A DNA stretch of 64,000 nt from Acinetobacter sp. LoGeW2-3 (GTDB lineage Bacteria; Pseudomonadota; Gammaproteobacteria; Pseudomonadales; Moraxellaceae): positions 1,860,001 through 1,924,000 of the forward strand of contig NZ_CP024011.1 in NCBI RefSeq assembly GCF_002688565.1, in the 5' to 3' direction. The translations under genes and the position numbers were made by a program. This document shows positions 17,492 through 27,500 of this stretch, piece after piece. The notes under the pieces were generated by a model, which was not told the DNA's origin, did no database searches, and saw nothing but the letters and a program-made list of their open reading frames with translations. Each line of letters opens with the position of its first letter. Within the stretch, counting starts at the first letter, position 1.

Positions 17492-17959
17492 TCAGAACTG
17501 GGAATAGGTACTAGAGGGTAAAGCTTTGAACAGGCGAAGCGCAGGTTCATCCTGCATCTGTAGAGAAGTGTTCTGAAAACCAAGTTTAGTATAGTAGGGC
17601 AAGGCAGTTCGTGTAGTTTCAATTTCCAGGCGGTCAATTTTCTTAGGCGTAAGAGCATCCAGCATGTGATAGAACAACTGGGTGCCATAGCCCATGCGCT
17701 GCATACCACTACTCACATAGTGCATGCGGATTTCTCCCTGATCACTGACCATTAGAAAGCCCACCACTCTGTCATGTACGGTATACACCCAGCAGTCGTT
17801 ATACAGCATTTCCACAATTAAGGTGGAATGAGTAAATGCTTCTAGCCAGGTTTGTATACGGGGTTCCTCACGTTGATGATCCAGCACACAAGTGCGAATA
17901 CTGTCATGAACCACATGTACAATTTGCGGAATATCCTGAACCTTTCCTTCACGAATCAT
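17492..17959 (-). CDS. GNAT family N-acetyltransferase
   Basis: Protein of 155 residues with a single Gcn5-related acetyltransferase domain, which transfers an acetyl group from acetyl-CoA to an unknown amine. The acetyl-CoA pyrophosphate-binding motif is SSGMQRMGYGTQLFYHML at about residues 84-101, fitting Q/RxxGxG/A. The C-terminal strand pair is RLEIETTRTALPYYTKLGF, ending in the usual Y-x-x-x-GF pattern. It converges on the cyclase gene with no spacer: the two stop codons form the adjacent bases TGA/TCA. It stands alone, with 408 bp of non-coding DNA upstream. Confidence 0.88.
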   Translation of the reverse strand: MIREGKVQDIPQIVHVVHDSIRTCVLDHQREEPRIQTWLEAFTHSTLIVEMLYNDCWVYTVHDRVVGFLMVSDQGEIRMHYVSSGMQRMGYGTQLFYHMLDALTPKKIDRLEIETTRTALPYYTKLGFQNTSLQMQDEPALRLFKALPSSTYSQF

Positions 17960-18367
17960 AAGGCAAATTTAACTAAACTAAATAATAACGAGTATTCATT
18001 TAGCAATATCTACAGTGTGAATGAAAGCCTGAGATTGTTATATTTTTAGGGAAATTTCCGACAAATAATTGCTTTATGCAGCGTTTCTGTGGCGCATTTG
18101 TGTGGCTTGTTTAAATTGTTAGACAGGCCGTATTGATTTTTATTCTCATTATTTCTAGGGCTGATTGTTTTGATTTACTGCACAAAGGTCTGCTTAAGAA
18201 ATTATAAAAGCCATACCCTAAGTAAAAAATAAATTTTTTGAAATATCTTGAAATGACTAAAGTTGGGTATTTTTCAATCAATATGTTATGGTTTGTAAAT
18301 GAACTGTAATTGAGTAGATCTGTAGATACAGATCGAACATAAGAAAAATGAAGAAGAGGCTCAGGCT
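17960..18367. other. Divergent intergenic region, 408 bp
   Basis: AT-rich DNA between the GNAT gene (minus) and a small membrane-protein gene (plus). I find no gene, tRNA or terminator. The only clear structure is the perfect 8+2+8 inverted repeat at 18317-18334, listed separately. Confidence 0.5.
18317..18334. promoter_or_regulatory. Perfect 18-bp inverted repeat upstream of hypothetical gene
   Basis: GATCTGTA, a GA centre, then TACAGATC; 33 bases before the ATG of the next gene. It could be an operator for an unidentified regulator or a hairpin in the 5' leader. No T run follows, so it is not a terminator. Confidence 0.45.
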
Positions 18368-18856
18368 ATGGTCAAAGTAATGTTTTTCATCTGTAGTATG
18401 TTAGTGCTTTATGCCGGTTGGATGATCGCCTTTAAAATCTATAAAGCCCGCTATCATGGGCAGCGCTTAAAGCCTGAAACTTTACTGTCTTCTCAAAATC
18501 AAGCGCCTATTTCTGCAGCACCAAAGTTACATGAACTTGCTGTAACAGTAGATGCTTATGAATTAGAACTCTTTGATGATATCGCTAAAATGTTATTCAA
18601 GCAGCAGGCGATTATTACTGAACGAGCTCAAGCAGAAATCTTACAGCAGAAATGGTTAAACCGCATGCCACTACAAACCAACAGCGTGATCCGAAAAATG
18701 GATCTGGGAGAGTGGTCAATTTACTGGAATTTCTACGGTCAATCCATTGAGTATTATGTGGGACGTTACGGAGTCTTCTATACGCATGTGGATCGTAATG
18801 GAGAAGAACATCGACATGAACACCGTTTTGAGTCGGACCATGCACATTGTGCCTAA
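18368..18856 (+). CDS. Hypothetical membrane-anchored protein
   Basis: Protein of 162 residues, not recognised. It has one N-terminal membrane segment (about residues 4-24, VMFFICSMLVLYAGWMIAF), then a soluble part: a polar linker, a helical stretch (about 60-105) and a C-terminal aromatic-rich stretch, GEWSIYWNFYGQSIEYYVGRYG. The tail is His/Glu-rich (HVDRNGEEHRHEHRFESDHAHC), which could bind a metal ion, but this is only composition. The topology is probably N-in with a periplasmic domain. The start is the first ATG after a purine-rich leader (GAAGAGGC). It is transcribed alone and preceded by an inverted repeat. Confidence 0.65.
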   Translation: MVKVMFFICSMLVLYAGWMIAFKIYKARYHGQRLKPETLLSSQNQAPISAAPKLHELAVTVDAYELELFDDIAKMLFKQQAIITERAQAEILQQKWLNRMPLQTNSVIRKMDLGEWSIYWNFYGQSIEYYVGRYGVFYTHVDRNGEEHRHEHRFESDHAHCA

Positions 18857-19061
18857 TTGAAGATTTATGAATGATAACAAATCAGCTTTTTTGCTTGGTC
18901 TTCAACCTTTCCTAAATTTTATTATCCTTTCATTCTCTGCTCTTTAGCTTCTGCTGAAACTAACTTAGATGTTTGAGAAGTTTCAGTTATTTGTATTCCT
19001 CAGATCTATTATTCGCAGGCAGTGAGCGTGTTAAAATCTGCTTTTTGTCAGGAGCACGATA

Positions 19062-19334
19062 ATGTTGATTGACTTTCGACAGGCTCAGTTGAATCGTTTC
19101 ATACAACTCGGACAGAAAATTCAGGCACAGCCGCAGCAGTATCTTCAATTCGATTCAGTATCCGATTTTTATAAAGCCACCTGGCTGGATGATTTCCCTA
19201 AAGGTACGACCTGGTATACCTCAGGACTGGATGATGGTGCCGATGAGTTTGAAGCTGTCATTTGCTTTGCTGAAGCCAAGTTAATCATCAGTAGCGGTGC
19301 CGAAATTCGAGTATGGTTAAAGCTGAATGATTGA
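19062..19334 (+). CDS. Small hypothetical protein
   Basis: Protein of 90 residues, not recognised. CAGGAGCACGATA precedes the ATG at good spacing. It looks like a compact soluble alpha/beta domain: an N-terminal helix (FRQAQLNRFIQLGQKIQ), then FYKATWLDDFPKGTTWYTSGLDDG, and two hydrophobic strands at the end (AVICFAEAKLIISSG, AEIRVWLKL). It has no signal peptide or membrane segment. It is isolated by about 200 bp on the left and 165 bp on the right. Confidence 0.6.
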   Translation: MLIDFRQAQLNRFIQLGQKIQAQPQQYLQFDSVSDFYKATWLDDFPKGTTWYTSGLDDGADEFEAVICFAEAKLIISSGAEIRVWLKLND

Positions 19335-19501
19335 CTTAAGTGCCTTCATATTCCTGAACATTGAATAATGACATCAGATCAGAAGTTCAGTTTAATACTG
19401 TCGATATACACCAAATATATTTGATCCTAAATTTGGCTTTATAATAAGCCTTCTCAATACATAGCCGCCTCCACAATTTAAAAAATAAAAAGGAAAACCA
19501 C

Positions 19502-19999
19502 ATGGCACATCAATTTACTGTAAAGGCAAATATCAATGGTATTTCTATTGATGAATTCAAGCGTCTGGTCAGTGATATCAGTATGCACGAAGCGGTCTGC
19601 CGCCGTATTCCAGCACAGAACATGGAGATTCTGGTCTCTGAGAAACAGGGTGAAATCTATACCCTGAAACGTGCATATAACTTGGACGTGAATATTCCAG
19701 ATATTGCAAAAAAACTGTTACGTGATGCTTTCCGCCTGCAACGTACTGACATCAGTAATCTGGAACATTTGACGTCGACAGTTGAGCTGGGCGCAAACCT
19801 GCCAATCGAAGCGACTTGCCAACGTGCAGTAAAGGGCGATGAACGCCAGATTGAATTCCAGCTGGACTGGACGGTGAAAGTCAAAGTGCCATTAGTGGGT
19901 GGCATGCTGGAAAAGCATGCAGAAGGCGAAATCCGCAAATTTAGCCAGATTGAAATCGGTATTATTGAAGATGAAATTCGTAAAAGTCTGACAGCTTAA
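19502..19999 (+). CDS. DUF2505-like protein
   Basis: Protein of 165 residues of unknown function. The layout fits the DUF2505 family, a START/SRPBCC-like lipid-binding type fold: an N-terminal strand-helix MAHQFTVKANINGISIDEFKRL, repeated antiparallel strands, and the near-C-terminal VKVPLVGGMLEKHAEGEI followed by a long helix. The segment PLVGGMLEKHAEGEI resembles the pattern PxVGxKVExxI seen in that family; this is recalled, not searched. AAAAAGGAAAACC lies just upstream of the ATG. It ends in a strong terminator and is probably monocistronic. Confidence 0.75.
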   Translation: MAHQFTVKANINGISIDEFKRLVSDISMHEAVCRRIPAQNMEILVSEKQGEIYTLKRAYNLDVNIPDIAKKLLRDAFRLQRTDISNLEHLTSTVELGANLPIEATCQRAVKGDERQIEFQLDWTVKVKVPLVGGMLEKHAEGEIRKFSQIEIGIIEDEIRKSLTA

Positions 20000-20015
20000 A
20001 ACTAGATGACCAAAT

Positions 20016-20043
20016 AAAAAGAGCCCATATTCGGGCTCTTTTT
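20016..20043 (+). terminator. Rho-independent terminator, bidirectional
   Basis: AAAGAGCCC pairs with GGGCTCTTT between the DUF2505-like gene and the converging MHS transporter gene. A/T tracts lie on both sides. Confidence 0.82.
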
Positions 20044-20063
20044 ATAAGTATATTTTTTATTGA

Positions 20064-21344
20064 TCAGCTTGCTGCTTTTTCAAATTTACTTCTGTAAATC
20101 AGGGCAGTGAACAGAGTCACCAGACATACGGTCCAGACATAGTACATTGCACCAATATTGCTATACAGGCTGAGCCATTGTACTAGTGGTAGGGTAATCC
20201 CGCCGGCAATCGCATACGCCAGGTTATAAGAGAACGAAATACCGGTAAAGCGGATCTGCGCCGGGAACATTTTCACCATGCTATAAGACACCATGCCAAC
20301 TGTACCCGAGCTTAAGCCCAACAGCATGTACAGCATAAACACGGTTGATGGAGCGACATGCCCCAGGCTGTTATAGAAAATGCCAGCCATTGCTGCAACC
20401 AAAAGAGAACCAAACAGAATTACGCGGCCAGCACCAAAACGATCGGCCAGCACGCCCGCCAATATACAGCCGACCATTTGCATTACGATCGCGGCACTTT
20501 GCATTCTAAAGGCATCAGCACGTTCAAAACCAAAGGCACCAACGAGCAGGTTTGGCATGGCTAGAATCAGTACCACTACGCAACCTGTTAAGAACCAAGT
20601 AAATAGCATCCCGATTACCACACCGGTTTTATGCTTTGCCAGAACCTGTTTTACCGGTAATTCTTTTGCCAGTTCCTTTTTCGCCTGCATGGCTTTAAAT
20701 ACGGGCGTTTCTTTTAGGTAACTCCGTAAGTACAGCGCCACGAAACCAAAAATACCCCCGAGGATAAAGGGAATACGCCATGCCCAATCTTTAATTTCGG
20801 CTTCAGAAAACTGTAGGGAAATGAAGAGTGACATCAGCGCACCTAGCAGAATCCCGAGGGATAGACCTGCGGTGAGTACACCATTGGCAATCCCGATACG
20901 ACGTTCAGGCACATGCTCAGAAACAAAGGTCCAGGCCGCTGGAATTTCACCACCAATGGCAATGCCTTGTAACACACGCATTAACAGTAAAAGAATTGGC
21001 GCAGCATAGCCAATGCTTTCAAAGGTCGGCATTACACCAATCATTAGGGTTGGAAGCGCCATTAACAGGATCGACAAACTAAACAGGCGTTTTCGTCCAA
21101 TCAGATCACCAAAGTGAGCCATCACCACACCACCCAATGGACGGAAGAAATAACCGGCTGCAAAGATGCCATAGGTATTCAGCATAGCCCAGAAAGGACT
21201 GAGAGTGCTTGGGAAGAAAAGCTCAGAAATGAGCTTGGCATAAAACACATAGATGACGAAATCATAAAACTCGAGCGCGCCGCCCAGTGATGAAAGTCCA
21301 AGGGTACGTTTATCTGCTCGTGTCAGGCGCGGATGTGCATCCAT
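20064..21344 (-). CDS. MFS transporter, metabolite:H+ symporter (MHS) family
   Basis: Inner-membrane protein of 426 residues with twelve predicted helices. The N-terminus is typical of the MHS group (ProP, ShiA, CitA, KgtP): SLGGALEFYDFVIYVFYA at about residues 19-36, then FFRPLGGVVMAHFGDLIGRKR, which contains the MFS A-motif, and LMRVLQGIAIGGEIPAAWTFVSEH. Members import organic acids, betaines or shikimate with protons; the exact substrate is not evident. The gene stands alone, with a 340-bp AT-rich upstream region and no regulator next to it. Confidence 0.88.
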   Translation of the reverse strand: MDAHPRLTRADKRTLGLSSLGGALEFYDFVIYVFYAKLISELFFPSTLSPFWAMLNTYGIFAAGYFFRPLGGVVMAHFGDLIGRKRLFSLSILLMALPTLMIGVMPTFESIGYAAPILLLLMRVLQGIAIGGEIPAAWTFVSEHVPERRIGIANGVLTAGLSLGILLGALMSLFISLQFSEAEIKDWAWRIPFILGGIFGFVALYLRSYLKETPVFKAMQAKKELAKELPVKQVLAKHKTGVVIGMLFTWFLTGCVVVLILAMPNLLVGAFGFERADAFRMQSAAIVMQMVGCILAGVLADRFGAGRVILFGSLLVAAMAGIFYNSLGHVAPSTVFMLYMLLGLSSGTVGMVSYSMVKMFPAQIRFTGISFSYNLAYAIAGGITLPLVQWLSLYSNIGAMYYVWTVCLVTLFTALIYRSKFEKAAS

Positions 21345-21685
21345 GCTGAAATCCTTAATCCATAGAGTGGTATTTGATTGATTTTAAAAGAAGCATTTTT
21401 TGTTGAATAATCAATCTTTCTTTCATAAAGATAAACTAAAAGTTATAAAAAAAGCTATTTATAAAATGCTTTGGAATAATAAAAACTTAAATTGCATAGA
21501 GAGTTAAACTAAAAATCAGAGAGGATTTAGTATTTTTTTAATCACTGTTCATGTTCTCTATCATCATAAAACAATGGGTTTGAAGATTATCTCAGTGATA
21601 TGGATTATAAAAATTCTGCTTTAGAACACGTTAAAACTGGATTATAAAGAATAGATGTACTGCCTTAAATAAAGAGGGATTCAAC
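21345..21685. other. Divergent intergenic region, 341 bp
   Basis: Very AT-rich spacer between the MHS transporter (minus) and the deformylase gene (plus). I see no gene, clear hairpin or repeat in it; it presumably holds both promoters. Confidence 0.5.
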
Positions 21686-22162
21686 ATGACTGTATTAACA
21701 GTTGCCAAGCAAGGTGAGGCGATTTTAGGGCTTGTCGCGACTACTGTAGCAGACTCTGAATTTGGCAGTGAGTGGTTATATCAGCTGAATAAAGCCATGA
21801 TGGACACTATGCTGGATCGTCAAGGTGTCGGTATTGCAGCACCGCAAGTGTATATCTCTAAGCGGGTGATTATCGTCGCTTCACGTCCGAACTTACGTTA
21901 TCCCGATGCGCCATTTATGGAACCAGTAAGCATGGTCAATCCCGAAATTTTGCATGCTTCTGAAACACAGGTTCAGGAGGAAGAAGGTTGCTTAAGTGTG
22001 CCGGATCAACGTGGTAAAGTTGCTCGTGCACAGGACATCTGGGTACGTTATTACACTATGGAAGGCGCACAAGTCGATGCTGAATTTAGTGGCTTTGCTG
22101 CACGGATCGTACAGCATGAAATTGACCACCTGAATGGGATTTTATTTACCGAAAGACTATAA
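21686..22162 (+). CDS. def: Peptide deformylase
   Basis: Metalloenzyme of 158 residues which removes the formyl group from the initiator methionine of new proteins. All three active-site motifs are present: motif 1 GVGIAAPQVY at about residues 48-57, motif 2 EEGCLSVPD with the metal-ligand Cys at about residue 99, and motif 3 QHEIDHLNG with the HExxH His residues and Glu at about 140-148. AGAGGGATT precedes the ATG. It is not next to fmt, so it may be one of two or more deformylases in this genome; that is inference from the location. It converges on the ybjQ-like genes. Confidence 0.92.
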   Translation: MTVLTVAKQGEAILGLVATTVADSEFGSEWLYQLNKAMMDTMLDRQGVGIAAPQVYISKRVIIVASRPNLRYPDAPFMEPVSMVNPEILHASETQVQEEEGCLSVPDQRGKVARAQDIWVRYYTMEGAQVDAEFSGFAARIVQHEIDHLNGILFTERL

Positions 22163-22169
22163 AGTTTTT

Positions 22170-22613
22170 CTAGGACCTAAGCTTTTTAATCGCTGTGCCA
22201 TAGGCAAATACTTCAACCATGCCACCTTGCATGCCAAGTTCCGTGGTACTTAAGCGCAATCCCATAATCTGAGTGGCACCGATTTTCTGAGCTTCACGCT
22301 TTAAGCGAACTATAGCTTCCCGACGTGCCCGCTCTACAATACTTTCATAGCTGATCAGACGTCCACCCAAGAGGTTCTGAATATTGGCGATCACATATTT
22401 AAAATAATCATGGGAAATTACCACATTCGAGCTAATCAGCTGTCCTTCAAATTCTGACGTGGCAAAACGATGCGTATCCAAAACAATATGGGCAAGTCGT
22501 GTTTCCTGTTCAGCCAGCTCTTTTAGGTGCTTCTGTTCATAATAACGGCCAAAGCCAAAACCGACCGAGAACAGAATGGCAAATACGACAAACTGAAAAA
22601 TCAGGTTATCCAT
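22170..22613 (-). CDS. YbjQ-like (UPF0145) protein with N-terminal membrane anchor
   Basis: Protein of 147 residues. A membrane segment spans about residues 5-22 (IFQFVVFAILFSVGFGFG). A charged helix and a YbjQ/DUF74 domain follow, with NIQNLLGGRLISYESIVERA and ATQIMGLRLSTTELGMQGGMVEVFAYGTA. The domain is related to the adjacent gene product but more diverged and membrane-tethered. YbjQ-type proteins form pentameric assemblies in crystals and were once called heavy-metal-binding; their function is unknown. Its ATG lies three bases after the stop codon of the upstream paralogue, so the pair is co-translated. Confidence 0.78.
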   Translation of the reverse strand: MDNLIFQFVVFAILFSVGFGFGRYYEQKHLKELAEQETRLAHIVLDTHRFATSEFEGQLISSNVVISHDYFKYVIANIQNLLGGRLISYESIVERARREAIVRLKREAQKIGATQIMGLRLSTTELGMQGGMVEVFAYGTAIKKLRS

Positions 22614-22616
22614 CGC

Positions 22617-22973
22617 TTAACCTGCTGAAGGGAAGGGATCAGGAAGTTTGGGAACATTCGGTTCCACCACAACTGCTGTGCCATAGACAAACAATTCGGA
22701 TGCACCTTGTGCAATATTGGAAGTGGAAAAACGGATACCGACAATCGCATTAGCACCCATCTGGCGTGCTTTCTCAATCATACGGTTCATGGCTTCTTGA
22801 CGGGATTCTTCTAACAATTCGGTATAGGCGGTCAGTTCACCTCCGACAATATTTTTCAAACCTGCCAGTAAGTCGCGACCAACATGTTTACTACGCACGG
22901 TACTGCCATAGACCACATCAATTTGACGGCTAATGACATGTCCCGGGACGGATTCCAAATTACTGAGTAGCAT
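22617..22973 (-). CDS. YbjQ family (UPF0145) protein
   Basis: Cytoplasmic protein of 118 residues matching the YbjQ family: VISRQIDVVYGSTVRSKHVGRD at about 14-35, GLKNIVGGELTAYTELLEES at about 38-57, and ANAIVGIRFSTSNIAQGASELFVYGTAV towards the end. The length fits the family (about 105-110) plus a Pro-rich tail, VVVEPNVPKLPDPFPSAG. No classical ribosome site is visible before the ATG. It heads a two-gene unit with the membrane-anchored paralogue. Function unknown. Confidence 0.85.
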   Translation of the reverse strand: MLLSNLESVPGHVISRQIDVVYGSTVRSKHVGRDLLAGLKNIVGGELTAYTELLEESRQEAMNRMIEKARQMGANAIVGIRFSTSNIAQGASELFVYGTAVVVEPNVPKLPDPFPSAG

Positions 22974-23035
22974 AAGGAAAAGAGTATCTGATTCTGATTA
23001 ACTTTGAAGATAAGAAACTCCAGAATGAAAAGCAA

Positions 23036-23064
23036 TAAAAAAAGCCCACCGAAGTGAGCTTTTT
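23036..23064 (-). terminator. Terminator of the adeIJK operon
   Basis: On the minus strand AAAAAGC-CAC and GTG-GCTTTTTTT pair around a TTCG loop with one mismatch. It lies 23 bases after the adeK stop. Confidence 0.75.
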
Positions 23065-23086
23065 CAATAAGATCAAAAACCGAGAC

Positions 23087-24547
23087 TTACTGCTGATTTG
23101 CCTGTTTGCGTTCAGCGGTAGATGGTGGGTATTGAATCGTATCTGTAGTATTGGTTTTTAAACCGCCACCTAAAGATTTGTACAATTCCACTTGGTTGTT
23201 CAGGTTTGCCTGTTCAAGCAATAACAGACCTTGTTCTGCCGCATACGAGGTACGCTGTGCATCCAATACGGTTAAGTAGCTGTCGATCCCTGCGCGGAAG
23301 CGGGCATTCGACAGGCGATAGGTAGTATTAGTTGCATCAACCAGACGACGTTGAGCCGCTAAACGGTCACCGATGTTCTGACGCACTGCAAGGGCATCGT
23401 TCACTTCACGGAAAGCAGACTGAATCGATTTTTCATAATCAGACAATGCAATTTGCTGGTCTGTTTCTGAAATTTTGATATTGGCTTTACGTGTACCCCA
23501 ATCAAAGATTGGAATATCTAAGCTAGGACCAAGCGACCAAACGAAACTACCTGATTTAAACAGGTTGCTTAGGTCAGTTGATGCATAACCAGCAGAACCA
23601 GTCAGGCTGATGGTTGGGAACAAACGAGCACGTGCAGCACCAATGTTGGCACCTGCAGCAGACAGTTGATATTCCGCAGTACGGATGTCTGGACGGTTAA
23701 CGAGCAGGTCACTTGGAAGACCTGAACCTAAAGCGGATGCCGTAGTAATCCGGGTCACACGATCAGCTGGCAATAAATTTGTCGGTACAGCTTGCCCGAC
23801 AAGCAGATTTAACAGGTTTTGTGCCTGTGCCACCTGAGTCTTGTAGTTCGCAACATCATTACGTGCAGTTTCTACAGAGATTTGTGCCTGACGAACAGGA
23901 ACTTCACTGTCGATACCCACATCGAAACGTTTTTTGTTGAGGTTAAAAGACTCAAGCTGCGTTTGCAGGGTTTGATTGGCAAGCTTCAAGTTGGCATTGG
24001 CGAATGAATAATTCAACCATGCCTGAGCCACTTGGCTGATCAGCGAGATTTGCGTTGCATCACGCGCACTCGCAGTTGCCAGATAAGTGTCTAGAGCATT
24101 ATCTTTCAAACTGCGTACGCGACCCCAGAAGTCCAGTTCGTAGGCAGTCACACCTAGACCGACATTATAGGTCGTCGTTGCACCACGGCTCTGTGTGCTC
24201 ATGGTGTCCTGACGCAATACGCTGCCACTGGCACCAATGGTTGGAAGCTGATTGTTTTCAGTGATCTGGTACGCTTGCTGCGCGCGCTGAATATTCAGCG
24301 CTGCAGTACGTAAATCGCGGTTATTGTTTAAAGCTAAATCAATAACTTGAACCAAGCGTTGATCAGCAAAAAAATCTTTATAACCTTGCTCAGCAACGGA
24401 AGTGCCTGAGGCAGAACCGATATAGCTTTGCGGAATGTCGGCTTGTGCCACGGGCTCTGGGCCACGCATGCTTTGACAAGCTGTCAAAGCAAGCGCAAGT
24501 GCAGAAACCGCAATGCCACGACCTGAAACAGACCATACTTTATGCAT
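23087..24547 (-). CDS. adeK: AdeK, outer-membrane channel of the AdeIJK RND pump
   Basis: Outer-membrane factor of the TolC/OprM type, 486 residues, the exit duct of the tripartite pump. A lipoprotein signal ends in LALTAC with lipid-bearing Cys at residue 24. The sequence closely follows Acinetobacter AdeK as I know it (ACQSMRGPEPV; YELDFWGRVRSLKD; FNLNKKRFDVGIDSEVPVRQA; WSLGPSLDIPIFDWGTRKA), with the two homologous outer-membrane efflux repeats at about 60-250 and 270-460. The ATG shares one base with the adeJ stop (TGATG), so translation is coupled. The C-terminal tail is polar and variable. Confidence 0.95.
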   Translation of the reverse strand: MHKVWSVSGRGIAVSALALALTACQSMRGPEPVAQADIPQSYIGSASGTSVAEQGYKDFFADQRLVQVIDLALNNNRDLRTAALNIQRAQQAYQITENNQLPTIGASGSVLRQDTMSTQSRGATTTYNVGLGVTAYELDFWGRVRSLKDNALDTYLATASARDATQISLISQVAQAWLNYSFANANLKLANQTLQTQLESFNLNKKRFDVGIDSEVPVRQAQISVETARNDVANYKTQVAQAQNLLNLLVGQAVPTNLLPADRVTRITTASALGSGLPSDLLVNRPDIRTAEYQLSAAGANIGAARARLFPTISLTGSAGYASTDLSNLFKSGSFVWSLGPSLDIPIFDWGTRKANIKISETDQQIALSDYEKSIQSAFREVNDALAVRQNIGDRLAAQRRLVDATNTTYRLSNARFRAGIDSYLTVLDAQRTSYAAEQGLLLLEQANLNNQVELYKSLGGGLKTNTTDTIQYPPSTAERKQANQQ

Positions 24548-27500
24548 CACGAGGTTTGCTCCTGTTTATTTTGTTGTTTTGGTTTGTACTTGAAGACCGT
24601 CCGGATCCAGACATAGAAGACTGGAATAAAGAAGATACCCAACAGTGTTGAACTGATCACACCACCCAGTACACCATAACCTACCGAGTGCTGGCTACCT
24701 GCACCGGCGCCTGAAGACAGGGCAAGTGGAAGTACACCAAAACCGAAGGCCAAAGTGGTCATGATGATTGGACGCAAACGCATTTTTGCAGCATGCATTG
24801 TTGCTTCAAACAGTTCTTCACCTTGTTCCTGAAGTTCTTTCGCGAACTCTACGATTAAGATCGCATTCTTCGCAGCCAAACCAATCACGGCAATAATTGC
24901 CACCTGGAAGTAAATGTTGTTGGACAGGTTCGGATCACCTTTGATGATCATACCCAGGAAAGTCAACGTCAATGCACCAACAATACCCAATGGAACTACC
25001 AGCAGTACTGAGAACGGAATTGACCAGCTTTCATACAATGCAGCAAGACACAGGAATACGATCAACAGTGAAAGGGCATATAGGAACGGTGCTTGAGCAC
25101 CAGATTCACGCTCTTCCAGAGACAGACCAGTCCATTCGAAGTCGAAACCTTGCAAGCCCATAGAAGGCAGTTTTGCAATGATTTCTTCCATCGCCTGCAT
25201 AGCAGCACCTGAGCTGACACCTGGCGCTGGAGTACCCTGAATGTTCATTGATGATACGCCGTTATAACGCTCAAGACGAGGTGAACCATATACCCATTCG
25301 CCAGTTGCGAAGGTGGAGAATGGAACCATTTGACCCTGGTTATTACGTACATACCACTTGTTCAGGTCTTCCGGCATCATACGAGAATCAGATTGGCCCT
25401 GAACATACACTTTTTTCACCCGACCACGATCCAGGAAGTCGTTCACATATGAACCACCCCAGGCAATGCTCATGGTGCTGTTGATTTCAGAGATACTTAC
25501 ACCTGCAGCACCAGCTTGAGCTTGGTCCACAATAATTTTGTACTGTGGTGTATCTTCCTGACCATTTGGACGCACACCCATCAGGCGTTTGTCTTGTGCA
25601 GCCATACCGAGTACAGCATTACGTGCAGCCAGTAATTTTTCATGACCACCGCCGCTTGCATCTTTTAACTGCATGTTGAATCCGGCAGAAACACCCAGTT
25701 CAGGCATTGCAGGAAGTTGCAGTGGCATGATGTAAGTAGCATCTTTCACGATCATGTTGAGTGCCATACCACGACCGATAATGGCACCGATTTGTGATTC
25801 AGGCGTTGTACGCTCTTCCCAGTCTTTCAATTTGATGAAAGCCAGACCAGCGTTTTGACCAACACCCGTGAACGAGAAGCCAGCAACACTGAACACGGAT
25901 TCGACACTGTCCTTTTCCTGATTCAGGAAGAAGTTGTTCATCGCATCAATAGTTTTGCCAGTACGTTCCAAGGTTGCATTTGGTGGTAACTGCACCAGTG
26001 TCATCACGACACCTTGGTCTTCATCCGGTAAGAATGAAGAAGGTAAGCGGACAAACAGGGCCACAATAATACCGATCACAACTGCATAGATCACACCAGA
26101 AATAATCTTATGGTGCGTCATGAAGTTCACGCCACCCTGGTATTTCACAGCAACCTTGTCAAAGCTTGTGTTAAACCAGCGGAAGAAGCGTGCTGCAGGG
26201 CTGTTGCTTGGTGCCTTGTTAGGATCATGCTGTTTCAGAATGGTGGCACACAGGGCAGGGGTGAAGGTTAATGCCACAACCAGTGACAATACCATTGCAG
26301 TCACAAGCGTAATCGAGAATTGACGGTAAATAACACCGGTTGTACCGCCGAAGAATGCCATTGGTACGAATACCGCAGACAGGACGGAGGTAATACCGAT
26401 TAGTGCACCAGAAATCTGTTTCATCGACTTTTCGGTCGCTGCGACAGGGTCTAGATGCTCTTCCGTCATCACACGCTCGACGTTTTCCACGACAACGATC
26501 GCGTCATCCACTAACAGACCAATCGCCAATACCATTGCGAACATGGTCAAGGTGTTAATCGAGAAGCCGAAGATGTTAATGATGGCAAAAGTACCCAATA
26601 CCACGACAGGAACCGCCATGGTTGGAATCAGGGTTGCGCGCCAGTTCTGCAAGAACAAGAACATTACCAGGAATACTAGCACTACTGCTTCAACCAGGGT
26701 ATGTACTACCGATTCAATCGATAACTTAATGAATGGCGTTGTATCAAATGCCAGTTCATCTTTCATCCCTTGAGGATAGTTTTGACGCAGTTCTTTTAAA
26801 CGTGCTTCTACTGCTTCTGCAGTATCCAGTGCATTGGCACCAGTCGCCAAACGGATCGCCACACCACCAGCAGGTTTACCCTGGAACTTGGATACGAACT
26901 GATAGTTGTCCGCACCCAGTTCAATACGTGCTACATCGCCCAAACGGACTTGTGCACCACTATTGGTGTTTCTTAGGAAGATATTTTTGAACTGTTCTGG
27001 TGTCTGCAACAGGCTTTGTGCAGTCACAGTTGCATTTAGCACTTGACCTTCAATCTGTGGCGCACCACCTAATTGACCCACTGCAACCTGCGCGTTCTGG
27101 GTACGAATCGCCTGAGCAACATCACTCGGTGTTACTTGCAGGTTTGCCATTTTGGCAGGATCCAGCCAGATACGCATGGCATAAGAACCACCAAAGACCT
27201 GAACTTCACCTACACCCGGAACACGGCTGAGCGGTTCTGAAATATTTGAGTTGACATAGTCTTTAATGTCGTCTGCAGTCAGGCTTTCATCTGGTGAATA
27301 GAATGCAACAACTTGCAGGAAGCTGGCACCTGATTTGGTGACACGCACACCTTGACGCTGTACATCTTCAGGCAGAAGGGCAGTTGCAGACTGTAATTTG
27401 TTTTGTACCTGAACCTGGGCGATGTTTGGATCGATCCCTTGTTCGAAGTTCAAGGCAATAGAAGCCTGACCGTTACCCGCACTGTTAGATGAGATATAAC

